The notes under the pieces: generated by a model
Database searches by the model: none
What the model saw: only the letters and a program-made list of their open reading frames with translations
Told to the model about the DNA's origin: nothing
Assembly: GCF_026914185.1 (NCBI RefSeq)
Contig: NC_070565.1
Span: forward strand, 5,146,001 to 5,210,000
Direction: 5' to 3'
Source: Puccinia triticina
Taxonomy: Eukaryota > Basidiomycota > Pucciniomycetes > Pucciniales > Pucciniaceae
DNA length: 64,000 nucleotides
Shown here: positions 55,141-64,000 of the stretch, one piece after another
How the letters are laid out: each line of letters opens with the position of its first letter
Position numbering within the stretch: the first letter of the stretch is position 1
Program-made: the position numbers and the translations under genes

Positions 55141-55198
55141 GCCACACAGGTGATACGCGTGTAAAAGCCGAATGCTCTACCGACTGAGCTAACCGGGC
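55105..55198 (-). tRNA. tRNA-Lys(UUU) with intron
   Basis: The minus strand reads GCCCGGTTAGCTCAGTCGG and onward. The acceptor stem GCCCGGT pairs with ATTGGGC. The D arm is TAGCTCAGTCGGTAGAGC. The anticodon stem TTCGG/CCGAA carries loop CTTTTA(A) with anticodon TTT. A 21-bp intron sits after position 37. The T arm is GGGGGTTCGAGCCCCC. A TTTTTT tract follows within 10 bp, a standard Pol III terminator. A and B box promoters are internal. CCA is not encoded, as expected in eukaryotes. Confidence 0.93.
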
Positions 55199-56028
55199 AC
55201 TTGTTGACGAAGTCTGCCGCAGCAAAACTATATCGACAGACTAGAATTGCCATCTCAGGACCACGGACCACCACTCTTATCCGTGGCTGTCGCAGAGCTC
55301 AGCCGGTGAGACAGGGATCTCCCTGGCGATCGTTGGGCTTCACCCTGTGCAAGTTGAAGTGGCAACAGTCGGCGGCCTTCGCCCGGTGCAAAACAGGCAG
55401 GCATGGTCAAGGGATGGTCGCGAGGCGACCGAAGGCCCTGTCGACAAATGGCCACTCGGAGTCGGAACCGCGGGGCGTGTGTTCGTCAGGTCGGGTGGCA
55501 TTCTTGCGTTTCATGTTGTGCCATTCGTACGAGCAGCTTGAATCATTGCTTCCCCACCTGCAGTTGTAGGGGTGATCTCGCCCTTGTTGATGCTGTAAAC
55601 TCGGTGAGACAGAGCCTGCGCCGCGGGACACACTTGGGTCTCTCACTTGGGAGACGTAAATAATTCATTGGCACGAGACTGGGTGTGGGATTCCGCCCTT
55701 CTGCATTTTGTCTAGAAGCCTCGCAGCTTGATTGTCCTGCTTCCATTCACATTTATGAATTGTACATAGTGGACCTTGTTTCTCCTCCTACTTACTCTAA
55801 ACTCTTATTGCCCAATTATTCTACGGGCCTATCGCTTAAACCCATTCGAACCTACTCTCCAGGTGAAGCTCAAACCTCCCGCTCCTTTTTGATCACACCC
55901 GGCGAGCTCCACAGCCATCAAACCAAAATCCCCAGGAACAATAAAACTTGAAGCCATCTACATATCCCCCAAAAGCCTCAGGAAGAAAAGAACCGCCCGT
56001 AGAAACATTGTTGATCTCGATCAACAAC
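55199..56028. other. Intergenic, between tRNA and MFS gene
   Basis: No gene recognised. Short open frames lack coding signature. It contains the upstream region of the MFS transporter. Confidence 0.4.
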
Positions 56029-58961
56029 ATGCTACTCGCAAGCTCGGTACAATCGGTTTTGAGCCCCCGTTCCTCACAGGACTCACTCAGCTCCACCAGC
56101 ATGGCCCGGTACGATGAGTTCCGACCTAGTACGATAATAAAATCCTTTACTCCGGACTCCGAGCCAATTATCTATCTTTCCATCCCGCCACGATCGCCGA
56201 CTGATCCCAGGTCATCCAAGGAGGATGTCCAGCCAATATCCGGGGCCAGAGCCCTCGCTATGATCGTCGTCTGTGTAACTGCCAGCATCATCAGCGTGAG
56301 TAAGATTGCTGATTCATTGTGTAGGATGATATGCAGGTTGTGAAGTGTGACTTTGGTAACTCATCCTGCTGAACAAATTGTTATTTCTATTAGAATGCTT
56401 CCTCCGTCTCAATGAACCTTCTGATCCCCAGTATCCAACGAGAGCTAGGTACTAAACATTCAGTTTTACTTTCATATTTACCGTTTGGAAAGGTGGTGCA
56501 TCTCCAATGCCCTGTCTATTCTTCCAGTACACGTTGAAATGACACCCAGAAGGAATAACTGAGCAACGGCCTTTCCTTCTCCTTCACATAGAAATTGAAG
56601 CTAGTAACTTGCAGTGGATATCGAGCGGATTCCCCCTCGGCTTCGGTAGTTGCTTGCTGCTGTTTGGGAGACTAGCTGATCTGGTTTGTTTCAAAACCTT
56701 TCTTTCTTCGCCCCTTTTTATCTTTTTCTGATTTCTCAAACTATCATATGAAGTGTAACGGCACGGATTTCCAATTGTATTGATCCTCAGCCTATAGGAA
56801 AAAAGTAATATTGAAATCTATTTCTTCTCTTTTACCCATCACCACATATATTACATGCTTGAAAAAAAAAGTTTGGCCATAAACGATTCATTCAACTGGG
56901 CACTAGCTTTTACGCGTTGGCTTCTCTCGGCTGCGCGCTTTCGCGCACCCATGTCCAGCTCTCGATTCTACGAGTCTTGCAAGGACTCGGGGCTGCAGCC
57001 ACTGCACCGTCAATCATTGGTGTCTTGGGGAATCATCTGGAGCCGGAATCAATGCTTAAACGTGTCGGCTTTGCTGGACTCAGCGCCGGTTTACCTTTGG
57101 GAGCTTCTTTCAGCATGCTTGTTGGCGGGTTAATCACAGAAACAACAGGGGCTGGATGGAGATCCGTAAGTTCCACTTCCCTACCTCTCGCCGCCTTCTA
57201 ATATTTTCTAACCTGGACGGCCGGAGACAAAAACGGATGAAGAGATATGATACTTGGATTTTTTTAGCTAACCATTATTGTTCACTCGTATTCTGCTATG
57301 AAAAATATACAGTTCTTCTACTTTTGCGCTGCCTCTGCTTCTGCGATTTGCGTATCCGCCACGCTGGTTATCCCGAAAGACAAGGAGAGAGTCAACGACG
57401 GGGGAATCGATTGGTTAGGCGGGTTCCTGATCATCACCGGATTGACGGGATTGATCTTGTCGCTTGCGATTAGCTCTCGAGAGGAGTCGAACAGAACGGT
57501 CGTCCTTCTGGCCATTATTTTCTCGTTACTCATCCTGGCCAGCTTTTTATACTGGCAAAAGGTCCTCGAGGACCGCATGAACGAATCCTTTCAGCATGGT
57601 GAAGGTTGGGAAATGGCCACTGAACCCATTTTGAAACTTGATTTGTTTAAGAGAGATCACCACCAGTTCTTGGTCGTCTTGACGGTCGTTTGCTTGCTTT
57701 GGTTTAGCTTCGTCAGCCAGAACTTTTTCTTCCATGAATAGTTGAGTTTTTCGTCTTTCTGTATTACCTGATGCCCAAGCTATAGGGAATGAGTAACTCA
57801 TTGGAGGTCTATTATTCGCAAACAGTCTCCAAGATTTTTTGGGCTTAAGCTTACGCAAATCTGTCATCCGATTCATTCCCTTGTAAATTCTGAACCGTTG
57901 TGACAAAACTTCTATATGGACTGATTGGACCTTCTGGAGACAGAAACAAGTTACTGACCGGTGTTTTGATGACGGATATAGGCCTGTGGTCGGACTCCTC
58001 CTGAACATAACCTTTGGCTTCGTCTCCCCCATCGTCCCGACACAACTTTTGATAGTCTTCGGCTGCATGGGCACCGCAACCAGCTGCCTGCTGTCCGCAC
58101 TCATGAACCCCTCAGCCGGGTATTGGACGTACAACTTTGCCTCGGTTACACTATCTGTTGTTGGACCTGGCTTTGTGGTCAGTTGCTCCTCTTTGTTCAG
58201 CAAACAGTCGGTGACACGTTGATCAAACTCTCTTATCATCCAACACGGATTATTGATTCGGCTTTTTTCCTATAAAATCCCAGGTTCCCATTGCGAAAAT
58301 GTACAGTAGTCAGATCGCGAGTCAATCCGAGCAAGCAGTCGCCGGTGGGCTCTTCCACACAGTGTCACGTGAGCATTGAAGTGCCCTTCCTCGATTCTTG
58401 ACATTTTATAATCATAGGGTTTTCCCTGGCATCTTTTGAACTTTCATATACGAGGAATAGTCAGAATGCTAAGCCTCCTGTCATGATTCCATCTGATTGA
58501 TCAGAAATCGGTAGTGCAGTCGGATTAAGTCTGACCACTTTACTCCAGGTAAGCCTCGTTTTCGCTTCTTTGACACTCAATCTTCTTCTACAAACCGTTC
58601 TGATCTAGACGTAAAACTCTTGGCAGGTTCATGTCACAAGCTATAGAAGTCGACAAGAAGGAACAGTTGTCAACAATGATTTGGTGAGCGCTTGAAAAAT
58701 GATCATGATAACGTAAATTCTTTGAAATCCCAATTGACCTTCCTCGTTCCTGTTGGATTTTTTTTAAAGACTGTGGCAAGTCCTGAGGCCTACTTGGATG
58801 GATTAAGGGCTGCCTTTTGGCTATGTTTTGGAGTGTTATGTCTTGGTGAGTTGTTTCTCCTTTTCGATCATTTCTGCAAGCACGCCAATTGTTTTGCAGA
58901 GGTGTCTCTCACACCCGAACTAATAATTATATTCTGCTTTGGCTTCAAAAAATGGATTTGA
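56029..58961 (+). CDS. MFS transporter, DHA2-like drug efflux family
   Basis: Exons fit at 56,029 (or ATG 56,101)-56,295, 56,394-56,448, 56,592-56,683, 56,872-57,165, 57,313 to about 57,733, about 57,785 to 57,889, 57,982 to about 58,170 and 58,284 to about 58,370. Small C-terminal exons run to about 58,961. Landmarks are ALAMIVVCVTASIIS (helix 1), LQWISSGFPLGFGS (helix 2), then RLADLFGHKR, the loop 2-3 MFS signature, assembled across a splice. Next are LRVLQGLGAAATAPSIIGVL, LSAGLPLGASFSMLVGGLI (motif C-like), GWRSFFYF, and paired helices up to GLRAAFWLCFGVLCL. DHA2 proteins are 14-helix proton antiporters exporting drugs or toxins across the plasma membrane. Near 57,830 the frame needs a one-base change or a further splice, so minor decay is possible. 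Confidence 0.75.
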
Positions 58962-59322
58962 AAAAAGCAACTTGCCTGTCTGTTGTCTTTCTACGTAACT
59001 TGAAGCTCGTTGGAAACAAGAAAAACTCCTCAATAGAAGAAGATGGCATACAGAAAATATAAAGAAAGACATCTTATACTTGTGATATTCCTGGTCTTCC
59101 CGCTCCAATGGTAGCAAATCTTCACTTGTTCAATTGACATACATTCAAAGTCCAAACAACTCTCCTTATTCACATTCTCTCTGCAGTGCTAGATAGGACA
59201 AAGAACCTTCCATTGTTGGTTACACACTTCACTCATTTTAAGCTAGGATATAGAAAAAAACTGTAAAAAAATGTTAGTTATAGATTACTTCTTTGAAAGG
59301 ATATACATGAGAAGAATTTAAG
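58962..59322. other. Intergenic, no gene seen
   Basis: A/T-rich 3' flank of the MFS gene. Confidence 0.4.
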
Positions 59323-59512
59323 GTTCAAAGTTGAAATCATAAAATTTTCATTACATAAAATCATAAAATCATAAAACTTTCAAATGATGATTTTATATGT
59401 ACCATTTTAGAAATGTTGCTCTAATTTGAGTGTTTGGGTGTAGATATTTTTTTCACTTCAGAATTTTATGATTTTATGGTGTTATGATTTTATGTAAGTC
59501 AACTTTGAAACC
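59323..59512. mobile_element. Short A/T-rich MITE, Harbinger-like
   Basis: Ends TTCAAAGTTGA and its inverted copy TCAACTTTGAA. It contains several ATAAAATCATAA words and TTACATAAAATCATAA at each end, the same subterminal motif as the Harbinger element at 4-8 kb. It has no ORF. A target duplication was not clear. Confidence 0.55.
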
Positions 59513-59943
59513 CTAAATAAATTGATAGGTATATAGTTGATGGAACTCAAGCCAATGGCAAGTAAAAAGAGAACTTTAAGGATAAGAACAGCTGATGAGA
59601 CAGGGTGAGGGTGGCAAAAGAGAAGAGGACAAACCAATTTTGGGTTTTTCATTCCCACACATCAGTTGAGTATACACAGACCATATAAAACAGGGCTGAT
59701 CTGTGAGACATTAATATAGAAAGATAGAGGATGAAAAAATAACTATTTATGATCCGCTAGAATAGAGAGTAGAGGTCATGCAACTGCGAGTTGATAAGAA
59801 GCTGATCTCTAGCTGGGTTCTAGCTTTGAATTCAAGGAAGTTACCCGCCCAGAAGTGAGCTATAAATACAACGAAGGGCTAATACAGTATAATGGTGCTG
59901 GTGGGTACCGCTCTTTCCCTGTGTTAGGATCTTTCCTTGGTAA

Positions 59944-62893
59944 TTAATGAAACAATTCATCTAATCTTTCTTCCAATTGTTCAGCAGAAAATTTAAGATA
60001 TTTGGAAGGATCTGTGCATGCCAAAAGGAAAATGAATCGTCGAGATTAGAGAGACAATTAGAAAAAAAATGACTTGTCGCAAACGAAACAATCTTACTTT
60101 TTGAAAATTGGCCACCTTCATGTCGCTGCGTAAACTTTGCATCTAAGATAAGCGAGAGGTAAGATATTTGAAACTAAACTTTGGATAAATGCGGAAAGCG
60201 GAAAGGGGGGACGAACACGTGGGCATGATCATCCTTTCGATTTCATCTCTCAACTGATCCTTCAGATCGGGATCATTGCTAGCAAGATTAGCGGCCTGGT
60301 GCAACTGAATGACTTCTTCGAAGGCCTCGTTGAACCTCCCGAAGCGGTCTTTGACGTCTCTCCTTTCGGCGCCAGCGTGCTGACCGGGCAAGGCGCTCTT
60401 GACGGCCCCGAGCCCGAATTTACCCTCCTCTCCGCCCGCATCCATCAGGGCGGATATCAAGGGCGACCAGATCTCGAGGTATCGGACCTTGCATGTCCGT
60501 ACCCGCTTGTTCAATTGGTCCCCCAGCTGGTCCCCGTAGATATCCAACACGGCCGACTCTAATAATTCGCGTCGGATGTATGTAAAGTTGTTTAACATGT
60601 AAATCGCTCCCACTCCATTCCTTGCGGTGACACTCGTGATCGCACTCGCCACAGTTGACCTCAATTTCAGATTCTTGGATCGCGCTTCTATCGCAGCATA
60701 TAAGGTGGACAGCGCATCGTCTAGATTTAAATTATTCCGGCGAAGAGAGAAAGAGAATCACTTGCATCAGCCTCAATCAACCAGAAAAAAGTCTTTAATA
60801 ATCACCGACCAAGATATTTGACTAATAGTGGTGCTTCATCGTTAGAAGTGCCAACAGAGGAAGTCTTGGGAGTACTCGCAGCGCCAAAGATCCATTTTCC
60901 ATCACCGAGGATGACCAGGAGACTCTCGACCATGTCAGGATGTTGGCACAGCATCTTCAAATATTCAACAACGACGATCGTCATCTCGCTGGTCATCGTG
61001 TTACTCGTCTCGCTACCAACTGGCTGTTTCTCCCCAAAGGTTTTGCAATCCGCAATGAATTCGGGTAATGAACGTAGACATGAGCCCTTGAAGGCATGCA
61101 AGAGGTCTCCAAGCTCATTCTCTTTCCGCCCTGCGGGCCGCCGAACTTCTTCGTCGAACCGCGATAGTTGATCTGAGATCGCTGCATAGGTGTCGAATGC
61201 AACTGCAATATACGATGACAACGATCGCTTGATAACGCTATTGACTGATTGACCCGTTTCGGATAGCAATTCTAAGGAGGCTGAAATCACTTGTGAATAG
61301 ATCGCCTTGATTTGTATCGGGCTGGCGCCTTTGAAGACAGACAAGACTGCCTTATATTCAACCTTTGAAATTAGAGATGAAAGATAAATGGACGCGCGGA
61401 ATTATCGAGTTAGCAAAACTACGAGAATGAAAAGAGAAAGCAGCGGCAGATCGAAACTCAACATTCAGCATATCCAGAAGACAGGCAATGAAGCTGGAAA
61501 ATTGACCGAACCCGTCCCCATTCCTAATGGCTTCAACTGAGCTATCACTAAGGGACTTCAAACTGGTACAGACATACTTGCTCCTGGCTGAAGCATAAAC
61601 TGATATGATTTCCTTATGAACATCCTGGATGGTTGAATTACCTGGAAGAGTTTTGGAAAGCTGTTGAAGATAGGCGAATAAGTTATGGAGTTTATTAATC
61701 ACAGGGGGTGGAAAACCTAAGGGCTGAGAAGCTATCCACAAATAAAAATAAGAACATTAGCTCAATTTGAACTTATTATCTAAAGCATGCCTCTAAATTA
61801 GCAGGTAATTTTGAACTGACGGTCAACTGTTTGGTGGATCGGATCCGATAGAGGTGGTCCAGTAGAATCTTGAATCCAACCAGCAAACATATCACTCAAA
61901 CTTCTCACGCCTGTTTTTAGCAAATTTTCCTAGTAGCAGTTCCAAAGGGAAAGTTCGATAGGATCGAAAAAAATTGGAATGTCTTTTTTGTCATTTGATC
62001 TAATGTAAGGATAGACATCAACTCTGTCAAAATACATTAAGCTTACGGCATGGATTGTGGACTCGCTAACGGGTGCTTCAGTCCGGGAAAGCGTTTGGAT
62101 TGACTTGACAATTTCGTCAAGTGAAGACATGAAAGAGCCCAGCTCGTTGGGGTTGGGGCTGATAATAACGGAGAGAGATTTGAAAGTGGCGCATAAGTGA
62201 GGAAGTCAACCAACAAGGAGTTCTAGAGATGAACTGACCCGTTTTGGATGACCACCTCCTGATGGATGGCCGCGTCGTGATGAGCCAGGAGCTTGTCAAC
62301 TGCCAAGATGGTCTGGTCAATGTCTGAGGATCACATGGCGTTGAGAGAGTATGTAAACATAAGCTCAGATAGGCCTTTCTTTCCATTCGGTTTCTCAAAG
62401 AGTCAGCTCGGCCGTACTTGCATTGATTCGTGTTAACGTCCTCGTGTCATTATGGATTGGCACAATCGTTCTCTCTAGTCTTGAAAGTCTCTTGAGAGAG
62501 AAAAATACAGCCAAAAGGTGAACAGTGTTTCCAGGTTCAGGCGCCAAAAGTATTTGAAGAAATCATATTTGGACGATCAAGGCCAAAGTGAAGCAGAAGA
62601 CAATTAAATTTCAGTGATCGGTTATCTCCTCACAAAAGTAAACATAGAGAAGAAAAACAGAGCGCGATACGCAAGAGAAAAAAATACCGAATGTGTGAAG
62701 GTGAGAAGAGAAAAATGTATTTTTTTGATCATTATTTTAGACAGACATCATCGAAACCAGTTAACATCTTCGACAAATTCTCGGTTATTCGTTTCGACTT
62801 ATCCAGGCTGTTGGAAAGAAGGACGAGATCGGCAGCCGACTGGTCGAGGTTTGAATGTTGGAGTGTGTGGGCTTGGATGGGGGATGAGCTCAT
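59944..62893 (-). CDS. EXO70: Exocyst subunit EXO70
   Basis: The start ATG at 62,893 opens SSSPIQAHTLQHSNLDQSAADLVLLSNSLDKSKRITENLSKMLTGFDDVCLK, split here only by spaces in family terms: an N-terminal coiled coil typical of Exo70. Later exons include 62,130-61,930 (SSLDEIVKSIQTLSRTEAP), 61,741-61,358, about 61,344-60,810, 60,720-60,217, 60,142-60,098 and 59,944-60,011. The C-terminal domain shows YMLNNFTYIRRELLES, DVKDRFGRFNEAFEEVIQLH, and across the last splices IMPTYAKFTQRHEGGQFSK then NPSKYLKFSAEQLEERLDEL. Exo70 binds PI(4,5)P2 and Rho GTPases and anchors the exocyst at sites of polarised secretion on the plasma membrane. The spliced gene appears intact; the middle exon limits are approximate. 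Confidence 0.85.
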
Positions 62894-63093
62894 GGTGCGC
62901 CTGTTATCGCGTGGTTGTTGGTTGCTTGGTGTCTTGGGTCTTGCAGTGGTATGACCTGGTATGACCGAGCCCATCGGATTAAAGGGGCGGTCCGGATATA
63001 CATGATCCAGCAGGACTGTCGGACCGGATAGACTACAGGACCTTCGCCCAAGCTCAACCAGGGCCCAGGCTCAACCGCAATAAATATCAATTA

Positions 63094-63562
63094 CAGCCAT
63101 TCCGAAAAAGCTTGGCTTCTTTGGAGGGAATTTCCAGCGGAAATTCTTTTTGGAATTTCCAACTTGTGTGTATCCAACAACAAGGTTGGACAGATGGATA
63201 TCCATCCCCACAAGCGCAGTCGCTTAGAGGATGCTACCGGCCAAGCCGTTCGGTAGCGCAAAAAAATGCTGGCCGCGGGGGGACCCGCATCTTGACACCT
63301 GGGTGCGTGCATCATGATGGCAAACCGGGGTAAAAATTGGTCAAGGATTCCAATTCTGGAATCAAAAAAGGGGGGAAATGAGTAGAAGTCAGTGATTGAG
63401 CTCACCTGCTCGTGATATAGGTGTCCTGCATCTACCAATGATGTAGGCATAGATATCCAAATGTCCAACCTTGATACTTCTTTGCATACAAGGTTGGAAA
63501 ATCCCACTGGAATTTCCAGCGGAAATTCCTTTCAAAGGAACCAAGCTTTTTCGGAATGGCTG
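63094..63562. mobile_element. Tc1/mariner-like MITE
   Basis: A 469-bp element with roughly 100-bp terminal inverted repeats starting CAGCCATTCCGAAAAAGCTT and TA on both sides (63,092-63,093, 63,563-63,564). It contains GGAATTTCCAGCGGAAATTC palindromes in both arms and no ORF. The end sequence resembles fungal mariner elements (CAGTCATTCCGAAAAA-type). Confidence 0.85.
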
Positions 63563-63564
63563 TA

Positions 63565-64000
63565 TGTACACAAGGGGAAGCCCCCAAATTTGGGGTTCCA
63601 GGGGGTGTTAAAGTCATAGGGGTTTGTAAATCACAGCAAGGGAATAGCCCCCAAATTTGGGGTTACAGCGGGTGTGAAAGTCACAGGATGTGAAAGGCCC
63701 AAAAGGGAATGGGACAGAGCAAAGGAAATGACATAAAGTTTTCAAACCTTTGATGATGCAATTTCAGGGTGACTATGCATTCAGTCAAAGGAGAAACCAA
63801 ATTTCAACTGAAAAATAGGTCAAAAAACAACATTTCAAGTGAAAACTGGGTGAAATAAGGGCACTTTATTTTGGGAAAAGACACAAAATTTGTTATTGAA
63901 AAAGTAAATATTTGGAAAAATGGTGATGAGAGATATCTACTCAAAAACTCTGAAAATGTGAGAGAAATTCCTTTTAAACAATTTTTGAAGTTTATTATGA
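63565..64000. other. Intergenic with duplicated CCCCAAATTTGGGG palindrome
   Basis: The perfect palindrome CCCCAAATTTGGGG occurs at 63,582-63,595 and 63,649-63,662, within 67-bp direct repeats (AGCCCCCAAATTTGGGGTT...GGGTGT-AAAGTCA). No gene is seen; the rest is A-rich. Confidence 0.6.

Overview
The window looks like a repeat-rich fungal chromosome segment. It is probably a basidiomycete, most likely a rust fungus (Pucciniales). This is an inference from short GT-AG introns, an APSES/KilA-N transcription factor, an Exo70 exocyst subunit, a fungal MFS transporter, a Plavaka-type CACTA transposase and several Ty3/gypsy elements. No marker gene names the species. Only about 10 kb is ordinary host sequence; the rest is transposons inside transposons.

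Layout. 0.1-2.4 kb: a minus-strand gene with MID1-like cysteine-rich coding sequence, interrupted by a 773-bp MITE-like element. 2.8-21.7 kb: an unrecognised multi-exon plus-strand gene, split first by a complete PIF/Harbinger transposon (4,016-8,048) and then by a second element of the MITE family (11,096-21,681). That second element itself carries an intact-looking gypsy retrotransposon in reverse (11,323-20,857). 21.9-23.1 kb: a third, internally inverted member of the MITE family. 24.5-25.9 kb: an intact five-exon APSES gene on the minus strand.

27.2-54.3 kb: one large composite. Its outer element has 17-bp terminal inverted repeats (TACACCACGGCTGCAAG, counting a flanking TA) and dense AACGTT arrays just inside both ends. 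It carries two genes I cannot assign to any family (A, 216 aa; B, about 584 codons). Between A and B sits a Plavaka-like transposon, itself split by a 12-kb gypsy element (32,312-44,233). A CACTA-like element (46,023-52,054) sits at the splice acceptor of gene B's first intron and holds a gag-less gypsy element (46,440-50,575).

54.3-64 kb: mostly host sequence, with an intron-containing tRNA-Lys(UUU), an MFS transporter, EXO70 and a Tc1/mariner-like MITE.

Main points of interest. (1) The AACGTT-array element and its two orphan genes are the best candidate for an undescribed system. (2) The two large gypsy elements are related. Each has pol in the -1 frame behind a T TTT TTA slippery site, an accessory gene of opposite orientation with its own TATA box between pol and the 3' LTR, and several copies of the polypurine tract. 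(3) Most insertions are clean enough that target-site duplications, and in three cases the broken reading frame or splice site, can be read directly from the sequence.
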